This document shows, one piece after another, positions 35,999-43,752 of a DNA stretch of 64,000 nucleotides. A model generated the notes under the pieces. That model did not search any database. It saw only the letters and a list, made by a program, of their open reading frames with translations, and was not told where the DNA came from. Positions within the stretch are counted from its first letter, which is position 1. Every line of letters starts with the position of its first letter. The DNA comes from Sodalis glossinidius str. 'morsitans' (GTDB taxonomy: Bacteria > Pseudomonadota > Gammaproteobacteria > Enterobacterales > Enterobacteriaceae): NCBI RefSeq assembly GCF_000010085.1, contig NC_007712.1, positions 2,728,001 to 2,792,000 on the forward strand. The letters are read 5' to 3'. A program made the position numbers and the translations under genes.

Positions 35999-36901
35999 AT
36001 GAAAATTTTATTGACCGGCGGGACCGGGCTTATTGGCCGGCACCTGGTTATGAGACTGCAGACCTTATCGCATCACGTTACCGTATTGACCCGCGACACC
36101 CAGCGCGCGCAGCAAACGCTGGGGCCGGAGATTGCCACCATGACCACGCTGGCGCCGCTGTCGCACCTCAACGAATTTGATGCGGTGATTAACCTGGCCG
36201 GCGAGCCTATCGCCGAGCGCCGTTGGACCGACGAGCAAAAAAACAAGCTGTGTCAGAGCCGCTGGGACGTCACCGGTCAACTGAGCCTGTTGATACGCCA
36301 GAGCGAGAATCCGCCCTCGGTGTTCATCTCCAGCTCCGCTACCGGCTATTATGGAGACCAGGATGATGCCCTAGTGGACGAAGATGAACCGCCGATTATT
36401 GATTTTGCCCACACTCTGTGCGCACGCTGGGAAGATTTGGCGCTCAGGGCGCGCAGCGAAAAAACCCGCGTCTGCCTGTCGCGTACCGGCGTGGTGCTGG
36501 CCGCCGACGGCGGTCTGCTCGGCAGATTGCTGCCGCTGTACAAAGTCGGGCTGGGCGGTCCCATCGGCGATGGCACCCAATTCATGTCATGGATCCATAT
36601 CGACGATATCGTCAACGCCCTGCTGTTTATGCTAACCACCGACGGACTGGCTGGCCCGTTCAATGTTTGCTCGCCTTATCCGGTGCGCAATGAACATTTC
36701 AGCAGCGTGCTGGCGGGCGTCCTGCACCGGCCAGTTTTCACCCGCGTGCCGGCACGGGCGGTGCAATTATTTCTGGGCGAAGGGGCATCGCTGATACTCG
36801 GTGGCCAACGGGCAATGCCGCGGCGGCTGACCGAGGCCGGCTTTACCTTTTGCTATAGCGAGCTGGAAGCGGCGCTAACGGAAATCGTCAACGCCGTCTA
36901 A
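35999..36901 (+). CDS. yfcH: Epimerase-like SDR protein YfcH
   Basis: Extended short-chain dehydrogenase/reductase of unknown substrate (TIGR01777 group), 300 residues. Rossmann motif GGTGLIG at 7-13; INLAGEPIAERRWTDEQK; catalytic-type Ser/Tyr region VFISSSATGYYGD; SWIHIDDIVNALLFML; C-terminal DUF1731 block RVPARAVQLFLGEGASLILGGQR. GGAG lies before the ATG. In E. coli folX separates it from yfcG; that gene is not here. It converges on hisP. Intact. Confidence 0.93.
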   Translation: MKILLTGGTGLIGRHLVMRLQTLSHHVTVLTRDTQRAQQTLGPEIATMTTLAPLSHLNEFDAVINLAGEPIAERRWTDEQKNKLCQSRWDVTGQLSLLIRQSENPPSVFISSSATGYYGDQDDALVDEDEPPIIDFAHTLCARWEDLALRARSEKTRVCLSRTGVVLAADGGLLGRLLPLYKVGLGGPIGDGTQFMSWIHIDDIVNALLFMLTTDGLAGPFNVCSPYPVRNEHFSSVLAGVLHRPVFTRVPARAVQLFLGEGASLILGGQRAMPRRLTEAGFTFCYSELEAALTEIVNAV

Positions 36902-37685
36902 CCGACGAGGCGGTTACTTGAGGGCCCCAGAGGAACTGCTGCAACCGCGGGCTTTTCGGGCTGCCAAACACCTCTGACGGCGGCCCCTGCACCTCGATGA
37001 CACCTTGATGCAGGAAAATGACGTGGTTCGAGACATAGCGCGCAAATTCCATATCGTGCGTCCACCACCACCATGGTTTTGCCCTCTTCAGCCAGCTTTT
37101 GCATGATGCGCAGCACCTCACCCACTAGCCCGGATCCAGCGCCGAGGTCGTTTCATCGAACAACAGCACCTCCGGCTCCATTGCCAGCGCGCGGGCAATG
37201 GACACGCGCTGCTGTTGCCCGCCGGAAAGATTGATAGAGTATTTGGCGCGTGTGCGCTCATCAATACCCATTTTGTCCAAATAGCGTACCGCGCGTTCAC
37301 GCGCTTCGCTTTTGCTGAGGCCCAGCACCTGTACTGGCGATTCCATGACGTTTTCCAGCACGGTCATATGGTTCCATAAATTAAAATGCTGGAATACCAT
37401 CGTCAGACGGGTGCGTAGCAGTTGCAGCTGTTTTTTATCAAACACCTTAAGCTGGCCGTCATGGTCGCGCACCATATGAATATTTTCATTATTAACGGCG
37501 ATCGATCCTTCGCTAGGTTTTTCCAGAAAGTTAATGCAGCGCAAAAAGGTGCTCTTACCGGAGCCTGAGGATCCGATAATACTTATCACATCGCCGGCGC
37601 GCGCCTCAAGTGACACGCCTTTTAGCACTTCATGGTCACCGTAGCGTTTGTGCAGCTCCTGGATCGACAATTTGATTTCTGGCAT
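36888..37685 (-). pseudogene. hisP: hisP pseudogene, histidine ABC transporter ATPase
   Basis: ATPase of the histidine/lysine-arginine-ornithine importer (257 residues). Walker A GSSGSGKSTFLRC, signature LSGGQQQRVSIARA and Walker B VLLFDETTSALDP are readable; the usual DEPTS is DETTS. A one-base deletion after SALDP (near 37130) creates a stop, and a one-base insertion near 37066 (GGTGGTGGTGGACGCAC) shifts the H-loop, which should read VVVTHDMEFAR. The tail SPRLQQFLWGP ends near the yfcH stop. Nearly full length, so it is a relatively young lesion set, but with the permeases and binding protein also broken the system is dead. Confidence 0.92.
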
Positions 37686-37705
37686 ATACGTATCCTGCAC
37701 GTGGG

Positions 37706-38359
37706 TTATTGCGGTTTGACATGGCTCAGCCAGCGCTTTTCCGCCTGTTTAAACAGTTTAATCAACACAAAAGAGATCATTAGATACAATACCGCGGCAA
37801 TGCCGAAGGCATAAAATGGCTGATAGGTCGCTGAGTTGATATCCCAGGCGATTTTAAGAATATCCGGCACTGTCGCGGTAAACGCCAGCGCGGTGGAGTG
37901 CAGCATTAATATGACTTCATTGCTATAGGCCGGCAACGCCGTGCGGAGGGCAGTATAATGGCGCGGTAGAGCTTAAACGGCGAGAAGCCATAGGCACGCG
38001 CCGCCTCAATTTCGCCGTGCGGCACAGCCGGATGGCGCCGGCGAAAATTTAGGTGGTATAAGCGCAGGTGTTAAGGGTCAACGCCAGCAGCGTACAGTTC
38101 ATGCCGCTGCGAAAGAACGCGTTTAACACATCGGTACCGCGCACGATTTCCAGGCTGTACATTGCAGAATAAAACACCAGCAACTGAACGTACAACGGCG
38201 TGCCGCGAAAAATATAGGTAAACAGCCAGACCGGTAAACGTACCCAGCGGCGGGACGACACGCGCGCCACCGCCAGCATCCCCCCCCCAGCACCACCGAG
38301 ATAATCAGCAGCCACAGGGTCACCGCCAGTCCGGTGAAACGGTAGCCATCGCTCCACAG
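37706..38359 (-). pseudogene. hisM: hisM pseudogene, histidine ABC permease
   Basis: Inner-membrane permease (238 residues in E. coli). WSDGYRFTGLAVTLWLLIISVVLGG, then a frameshift at a G9 run (C9 on the plus strand, 38280-38288), then PVWLFTYIFRGTPLYVQLLVFYSAMYSLEIV and NCTLLALTLNTCAYTT. A TAA at 38049-38051 replaces the Glu codon of TTEIFAGAI. After another shift, PAYSNEVILMLHSTALAFTATVPDILKIA ends at 37706. The EAA loop (HGEIEAARAYG) is disrupted. Its first 15-16 codons were lost in the deletion that fused it to hisQ. Confidence 0.92.
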
Positions 38360-38972
38360 CAGCACGCCGTTGGACAGGGTGGTGAACAGCAGATACACCA
38401 CGCCGGCGACGATGGCGAAATAAAACGGTTGATAGGTGCCCTTGCCCGCCAATTGTGTGGCTTTCACCACATCATTTAATCCGAGCAGCGAAACCAGCGC
38501 GGTTGCCTTTAAAATGACCTGCCAGTTATTGCCGATGCCGGGCAGCGCAAAACATATCATGGCGGGAAAGAGAATGCGGCGGAAGGTCTGCGAAGCGCTG
38601 AGGCCAAATGCGGTGGCCGCCTCGATTTGCCCGCGGGGTACCGCCAAAAACGCCCCGCGAAAGGTTTCCGTGAAATAGGCGCCGTAGATAAAGCCCAGGG
38701 TAATAATCCCCGAGGCCATCGGATCGATATTGATCTGATCCAAACCGACGGCTTCCGTCAGGCTGTTCAGTGCAATTTGCAACCCGTAAAAGATCAGCAG
38801 CATGAGCACCATGTCAGGTACGCCAGCCTTCAAAGCAACCCGCCAGCGCGCGGCTACGGGAGAGTTTGGCGCCGATAAGACCGATGACTACCGACAATAA
38901 AACGGAACTGAGCGCCAGCTCCAGGATCACCAGCGCGCCGTTGATAATTAATTGCGAATAACCAAAAAGCAT
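38360..38972 (-). pseudogene. hisQ: hisQ pseudogene fused to hisM by deletion
   Basis: Partner permease (228 residues). ATG 38972 begins LFGYSQLIINGALVILELALSSVLL. After CFEGW a deletion removes about six residues and shifts the frame; GVPDMVLMLLIFYGLQIALNSLTEA through QVILKATALVSLLGLNDVVKATQLAGKGTYQPFYFAIV then reads cleanly. The end LSNGVLL runs directly into hisM WSDGYRF, so the last residues of HisQ, the intergenic DNA and the HisM start are gone. The open frame of 236 codons across this join is an artefact of the deletion. Confidence 0.92.
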
Positions 38973-39047
38973 CGATCTTACCTGTCCTGGCGAAGAAGAA
39001 ATACCGGCGTAGCCCGTGACGCCACGGGCTTATGCCCTATGACAGGA

Positions 39048-39735
39048 TTAACCGCCGTACACGTCAAAATCAAAGTATTGTTTAGCGTATTTATCGTAAC
39101 TTCCGTCTTTGCGCATCTCGGCAAAAGCCTTATTCAGCGCATCTTTCAAATCGGTTTCGTCTTTACGTAATCTCATACCGGACAGACACCGAAGAATTTG
39201 TCGTCTTTCAACGCCGGGCCAGCAAAAATATACCCTTTACCCACAGCCTGCTTCAGGAAGCCTTCGCTGCCGGCGACTTCATCCTGGAAAGCGGCGTCGA
39301 TGCGACTCGAGGTCAAATCGGCGTAGATGAGATCTTGGTTTTGATAGGCGACCACGTCCACCCCTTTCGGCCGCCACATAGCATTAGCGTAAGCTTCCTG
39401 GGTTGACCCCTGCAACACGCCCACACGTTTGCCGCGCAGTGAATCCAGCGGCGGGGTAATCGGGCTACCGGCTTTGGCAATCAAACGCGCGTTGGCGGCG
39501 TAGAGCTTGTCGGTAAGCGCATCAAAATCGCTTTCCACGAAGGTACACTTGGCCTCGATACGCTTACACAGATCTTTGGCCAGATCGATATCTAAGCCCA
39601 CCAGCTCGCAGCTGGCGTTTTTCGATTAAAAAGGGGCATAGGTCGGATCGGTGCCAATGCGGATATTTTTGGGTACTGCGGCAAACGCGCTGCCCGCGCC
39701 GCCACCAAAGGAAGAACTTTTAACAGCTGTTTTAT
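39048..39735 (-). pseudogene. hisJ: hisJ/argT pseudogene, periplasmic amino-acid binding protein
   Basis: Binding protein for the HisQMP importer (260 residues). The initiator appears mutated to ATA at 39733-39735, preceding KQLLKVLPLVAARAAFAA (signal peptide). RIGTDPTYAPF is followed by a TAA in place of the Glu codon near 39628. LVGLDIDLAKDLCKRIEAKCTFVESDFDAL then skips about 25 residues to TDKLYAANARL. RGKRVGVLQGSTQEAYAN and ADLTSSRIDAAFQDEVAGSEGF follow, a frameshift comes near 39180, and the tail GMRLRKDETDLKDALNKAF to YFDFDVYGG ends at 39048. Whether it descends from hisJ or argT cannot be settled by eye. Confidence 0.9.
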
Positions 39736-40042
39736 AAATTACCCTCAGTATAATTATTTAATGCCCGGCAGATCGTGTGTCCTTTTCCGCCGGAACCATT
39801 GCACTTTTCATGCCATATATCGCGCCGCGCCCGCGATGCATGTTCAGGGCGCCAGAGGCCGTTGTGGCCTCTGACATCTGGCGCAAATCGGTAGTGCGAC
39901 TGGCGCGCTGGACCGTGCGTGCGCCAATCGCTCCCGGCGCTGCACCATCCATTTACCCAGCATGTTCATTATTTGTGTAATTTTATTTTAAATAATTATC
40001 AGAATAATAATTTTACATAAATTTAAATAATAACGGCGGCAC
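39736..40042. other. hisJ-ubiX spacer, about 300 bp
   Basis: No gene recognised. In E. coli argT lies here. It contains a nested inverted repeat at 39850-39884 (GCGCCAGAGGCC, GGCCTCT, TCTGGCGC) that can fold two ways but has no T-run on either strand, and a very AT-rich segment at 39960-40030 immediately after the ubiX stop. Confidence 0.5.
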
Positions 40043-40612
40043 TCAGCCGCCCTGCCAGCGCGGAAACAGGTCTTGGGGCAGCACCAGATCGAATTGATCC
40101 AGCGTCCGATTGACCGTTTGGTCGATGATATCGCTTATCTGGGCAGGACGGTGATAGAACGCCGGCACCGGCGGCATAATGATCGCGCCCAGCTCGGCCA
40201 CCAACGTCATCAGGCGCAGATGGCCCAGATGCAGCGGCGTTTCACGCACTCCCAGCACCAGCCGGCGCCGCTCTTTCAACACCACGTCCGCCGCGCGCGT
40301 CAACAGCCCGTCACTGTAGCTATTGACGATGCCGGAGAGGGTTTTCATCGAACAGGGCAAGATAATCATTCCCAGGGTTTGGAATGAACCGGAGCTGATG
40401 CTGGCGGCGATATCGCGGGAATCATGCACGACATCCGCCAGCGCCTGCACCTCGTGCAGACTGTACGCGGTTTCCAGCGTCAGCGTCTGCCACGCGGCCG
40501 GGCTGATGACCAGGTGGGTTTCAATCTCCGGCAGCGTGCCCAGTACCTGCAGCAAGCGGACGCCATAAATGGCGCCGCTGGCGCCGCTGATACCGACTAT
40601 CAGACGTTTCAT
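40043..40612 (-). CDS. ubiX: Flavin prenyltransferase UbiX
   Basis: Makes the prenylated FMN cofactor for the UbiD decarboxylase in ubiquinone synthesis. 189 residues, the E. coli length. VGISGASGAIYGVRLLQVLG at the N terminus is the FMN-binding loop; SSGSFQTLGMIILPCSMKTLSGI and VLGVRETPLHLGHLRLM are family motifs. Start ATG 40612 has GGAGTTGAGGT upstream. It follows purF in the conserved cvpA-purF-ubiX order, though a strong terminator lies between. Its survival fits a cell that has lost menaquinone and depends on ubiquinone. Intact. Confidence 0.96.
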   Translation of the reverse strand: MKRLIVGISGASGAIYGVRLLQVLGTLPEIETHLVISPAAWQTLTLETAYSLHEVQALADVVHDSRDIAASISSGSFQTLGMIILPCSMKTLSGIVNSYSDGLLTRAADVVLKERRRLVLGVRETPLHLGHLRLMTLVAELGAIIMPPVPAFYHRPAQISDIIDQTVNRTLDQFDLVLPQDLFPRWQGG

Positions 40613-40640
40613 ACCTCAACTCCTGCCAGTGGCAAAGACG

Positions 40641-40668
40641 AAAAAAACCGGCGCGGTTGACCGCCCGG
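40641..40668 (-). terminator. Intrinsic terminator after purF
   Basis: Minus strand CCGGGCGG TCAA CCGCGCCGG followed by seven T. It ends the cvpA-purF message about 70 bp past the purF stop; ubiX would then need read-through or its own promoter. Confidence 0.75.
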
Positions 40669-40735
40669 ATTGAGATGACCTGCCGCCATAAAGCGCGGGT
40701 CAGGAACATAACCTACTGCACCCGCGCGGTACCGA

Positions 40736-42253
40736 TCAACCTTCGTTATACATTTCCAGGTTTTCGACCTCGGTCTGGGCGCGCATCACTTTGGAATCAT
40801 CGTTGCGCAACGACTCCAGATAATCCAGATAGCGCTGATCCACGTCGCGGGTCACGTAGATGCCGTTGAATACCGAAGATTCAAATTGCTCAACGTCAGG
40901 ATTATCCTCCCGCACCGCCCGTTCCAGATCGGCCAAATCCTGGAATATCAGCGCATCTGCGCCGATGAGCTGCCGTATTTCATCCACCTCGCGGCCGTGG
41001 GCAATCAGTTCCGAGGCACTCGGCATATCTATGCCGTAAACGTTTGGAAAGCGGATTTCCGGCGCGGCGGAGGCCAGGTATACGTGACGGGCGCCCGCCT
41101 CGCGTGCCATCTCGACGATTTGCTCGGAGGTGGTACCACGCGCGATGGAGTCGTCTACCAGCAGCACATTCTTATCGCGGAACTCGGCGCGGTTGGCGTT
41201 AAGCTTACGGCGCACCGACTGCCGGCGAACCTGCTGACCGGGCATGATGAAGGTCCGGCCGACGTAACGGTTTTTTACAAATCCCTGACGATAGGGCTTG
41301 TTCAGTATCCGAGCTATTTCCAGCGCGATATCGCAGGAGGTTTCCGGAATCGGGATCACCACATCGATATCCAAATCTTCCCACTCGCGGGCGATTTTTT
41401 CGCCCAGCATTTGGCCCATGCGCACGCGGGCGCTGTAGACCGAGATTTTGTCGATGAACGAGTCCGGCCGGGCTAAATAGACATACTCGAACAGACAAGG
41501 ATGATGCCTGGGGTTCTCAGCGCACTGCCGGGTGAACAGCTGCCCTTTTTCCGTGACGTATACCGCCTCGCCCGGCGCGATATCGCGCAGGAAATCAAAA
41601 CCCAGCGTATCCAGCGCCACGCTTTCGGAGGCCACAATATATTCATTGCGCCCGTCCGCCAGCGTGCGCTTGCCGATGACCAGTGGGCGGATGCCGTTGG
41701 GATCGCGAAAGGCAAACAGACCATGACCGATAATCATGCCGACACACGCGTAGGCGCCGCGGATTTGCTGATGAGTCGCCGCCACCGCCGCGAAAATGTT
41801 GTCCGCCTCCAGCGGATAATCCGGGAAGCGATCCAGCTCGGCGGCAAAAACGTTCAGCAGGATTTCCGAATCGGAGGTGGTATTGATATGACGCCGCCCG
41901 TTTTCAAACAGCTTTTTACGCAGTTCGTGGGCGTTGGTCAGGTTACCGTTGTGCGCCAGAGTGATGCCGAACGGGGAATTAACATAAAACGGCTGCGCCT
42001 CGGAGGCGCTAGAGCTGCCGGCGGTCGGGTAGCGGACGTGGCCCACCCCCATATTGCCCTGCAGGCGCTGCATATGCCGGGCCTCGAAAACATCCTTAAC
42101 CAGTCCATTGGCTTTACGCAGGCGAAAACAATTCAAGGCATCGATGGTGACGATGCCTGCCGCATCCTGCCCACGGTGCTGAAGCACCGTTAATGCATCA
42201 TAAATAGACTGGTTTACCGGCATGAAACCGGCGATTCCGACAATACCGCACAT
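40736..42253 (-). CDS. purF: Amidophosphoribosyltransferase
   Basis: First committed step of purine synthesis: PRPP and glutamine to phosphoribosylamine. 505 residues as in E. coli. The N-terminal nucleophile glutamine amidotransferase starts at CGIVGIAG (Cys2, exposed after Met removal), with GVGHVRYPTAGSS and LAHNGNLTNAHELR. The C-terminal phosphoribosyltransferase loop reads VLLVDDSIARGTTS. Overall the conserved order is cvpA then purF with a 33-bp gap. A PurR operator lies upstream of cvpA. Intact. Confidence 0.98.
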   Translation of the reverse strand: MCGIVGIAGFMPVNQSIYDALTVLQHRGQDAAGIVTIDALNCFRLRKANGLVKDVFEARHMQRLQGNMGVGHVRYPTAGSSSASEAQPFYVNSPFGITLAHNGNLTNAHELRKKLFENGRRHINTTSDSEILLNVFAAELDRFPDYPLEADNIFAAVAATHQQIRGAYACVGMIIGHGLFAFRDPNGIRPLVIGKRTLADGRNEYIVASESVALDTLGFDFLRDIAPGEAVYVTEKGQLFTRQCAENPRHHPCLFEYVYLARPDSFIDKISVYSARVRMGQMLGEKIAREWEDLDIDVVIPIPETSCDIALEIARILNKPYRQGFVKNRYVGRTFIMPGQQVRRQSVRRKLNANRAEFRDKNVLLVDDSIARGTTSEQIVEMAREAGARHVYLASAAPEIRFPNVYGIDMPSASELIAHGREVDEIRQLIGADALIFQDLADLERAVREDNPDVEQFESSVFNGIYVTRDVDQRYLDYLESLRNDDSKVMRAQTEVENLEMYNEG

Positions 42254-42286
42254 GTTGTCATTTCCTCATCAGCGTTACCGGGACAA

Positions 42287-42775
42287 CTACTGCCTCGGTA
42301 AGAAACTCGACGTGCTTTGCAGATAGTCAAAAAACCATCTGATGATACCGCTGAATTGCGGTATCAGTTGGGACTGCTGCCAGTCCTGACTGTGGGAGAA
42401 ACCGGTGAAGGTGTCGAGAAAGAACAACGCCGCCGACACAATCAAAACACCGCGCAGTGCGCCGAAACAGACGCCTAATACCCGGTCGGTGCCGGACAAA
42501 CCGGTCCGCTCGACTAGCGAACTAATGACGTAATTGACGATTGCCCCGACGATCAGGGTTGCCACGAACAGCAGGGCAATCGCAATACCGCTGCGAACCA
42601 TCTGCTCTTCAAAGCGGGTAAAGTATATCGCAAGATAAATATAGTAATGGCTGGCGACAAAAAATGCACAGGCCCAGGTCACTAAAGATAATGCCTCACG
42701 CACAAACCCGCGAATTAGACTCACCAAAGCGGAAAAAACAATGATGCCGATAATGACGTAATCAACCCAGATCAT
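42287..42775 (-). CDS. cvpA: Colicin V production membrane protein CvpA
   Basis: Four-helix inner-membrane protein, 162 residues, the same as E. coli. Begins IWVDYVIIGIIVFSALVSLIRGFVREALSL; GLSGTDRVLGVCFGALRGVLIV is the conserved loop and helix. Its molecular role is not settled (originally found as needed for colicin V export; implicated in envelope homeostasis). AAGGGA lies 7 bp before the ATG. First gene of the PurR-controlled cvpA-purF operon. Intact. Confidence 0.95.
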   Translation of the reverse strand: MIWVDYVIIGIIVFSALVSLIRGFVREALSLVTWACAFFVASHYYIYLAIYFTRFEEQMVRSGIAIALLFVATLIVGAIVNYVISSLVERTGLSGTDRVLGVCFGALRGVLIVSAALFFLDTFTGFSHSQDWQQSQLIPQFSGIIRWFFDYLQSTSSFLPRQ

Positions 42776-42820
42776 GCATGCATCCCTTGATCATTCGCCC
42801 GGTCAGCTGGTTCGCGGCGA

Positions 42821-42849
42821 ATTCTAACAGAAAAAGAAAACGTTTGCGT
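42821..42849 (-). promoter_or_regulatory. PurR operator and -10 of cvpA-purF
   Basis: On the minus strand ACGCAAACGTTTTCTT (42834-42849) matches the PurR consensus ACGCAAACGTTTNCNT. It is followed by TAGAAT (42821-42826), a good -10. The layout matches the E. coli purF promoter, where PurR blocks RNA polymerase when hypoxanthine or guanine is plentiful. Inferred to be functional because all operon genes are intact; a purR gene is not in this window. Confidence 0.8.
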
Positions 42850-43005
42850 AGGGGATTTATTCCCCCGGTTTAAATAAATCACGGTGAGTGAAAAAGGCCC
42901 ATCGCCACAACAAGATAGCGCAACCTGGTGCGCCGACCGCCTGCAAGGCACCGAGGTCCCTGCGGTCAAAACGCCGCACCTGCGTGAGCAGCCGGGCTCG
43001 GCTAG

Positions 43006-43052
43006 CCTGTCCTGTCCTGTCCTGTCCTGTCCTGTCCTGTCCTGTCCTGTCC
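43006..43052. repeat. Pentanucleotide microsatellite (CCTGT)9
   Basis: Nine perfect head-to-tail CCTGT units plus a final CC, between the dedD stop and the cvpA promoter. No coding role is apparent; on the minus strand the unit reads ACAGG. Such perfect short repeats are slippage-prone, so copy number may vary between isolates. Confidence 0.95.
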
Positions 43053-43062
43053 AGGCAAAAGT

Positions 43063-43752
43063 CTACCGTACGCTGTAGGCCCGCAATTGGCCGTTAAGAC
43101 CGCTCAACTGGTTAAGTTCGCCAAGCGCGCTTTGCAGTTTATCCCGGGAGGCGTCCGGACCAACAAAAATCCGGGTAATCTGCCCCTGCACCGGCGCCGA
43201 CGGCGAAGTATAAACGCGATAGCCCGACAACCGCAGCTTGGCGACGATTTCCGACACCTTATCGGCGTTCTTCAACGCCCCAAGCTGCACCACCCACGCC
43301 TCCCCTTTTGGCGCCTGCTCGGCGGCAGGCGCTGTGTCGGGTTTCGGCGCCAGCGGTTTGGACGCTTCAACTTTCGGCGTCTGCGGTTTGGGCACCGGCT
43401 TGCTCTCAGGCCACACGGTCGGCTTGACCTCCGGTTTGGTAGCCGCGGGCGGACTGGCTTTCATATCCGGCGGCGCCAGCGTTTTCGGCTGACGGGTACC
43501 GCTGCCGGCCGCCCGGCTGGATTGTTCTACCGCTTCGCCCGCCCCTTCCGGCGGCTTGCTCGGCAATTGCTGGCTGGCCGGCGGCGTCGCGTCGAGCTCG
43601 TCACTGTCGCCGGGCTTCGGTACCAGCGGGATAGCGGCAAACTCGTCCTGATAGTGCTTCTTTTTACCGTCCAGCAGACCGGGCAAAATGATGACGCCGA
43701 GGGCGACCAGGATAATGGTCCCGACCAGGCGGTTTTGAAATTTACTTGCCAC
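43063..43752 (-). CDS. dedD: Cell division protein DedD (SPOR domain)
   Basis: Bitopic inner-membrane protein recruited to the septum by denuded peptidoglycan. 229 residues (220 in E. coli). Start is GTG 43752 with GGGAG, overlapping the folC end by 11 bp. Short cytoplasmic tail, one membrane segment (LVGTIILVALGVIILPGLL), the conserved KKHYQDEFAAIPLVPKPGD, a Pro/Lys/Ala-rich linker (about 60-145), then the SPOR domain WVVQLGALKNADKVSEIVAKLRLSGYRVYTSP. Intact. Confidence 0.95.
   Translation of the reverse strand: MASKFQNRLVGTIILVALGVIILPGLLDGKKKHYQDEFAAIPLVPKPGDSDELDATPPASQQLPSKPPEGAGEAVEQSSRAAGSGTRQPKTLAPPDMKASPPAATKPEVKPTVWPESKPVPKPQTPKVEASKPLAPKPDTAPAAEQAPKGEAWVVQLGALKNADKVSEIVAKLRLSGYRVYTSPSAPVQGQITRIFVGPDASRDKLQSALGELNQLSGLNGQLRAYSVR

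Noticed and set aside
38123..38833. A 236-codon open frame that looks like a HisQ-HisM hybrid permease
   Set aside because: It is the product of a deletion joining hisQ and hisM, is out of frame after the join, and lacks the HisQ N terminus; it is not a novel transporter.
43006..43052. Short tandem repeats considered as a CRISPR array
   Set aside because: Units are 5 bp with no spacers and no cas genes nearby.
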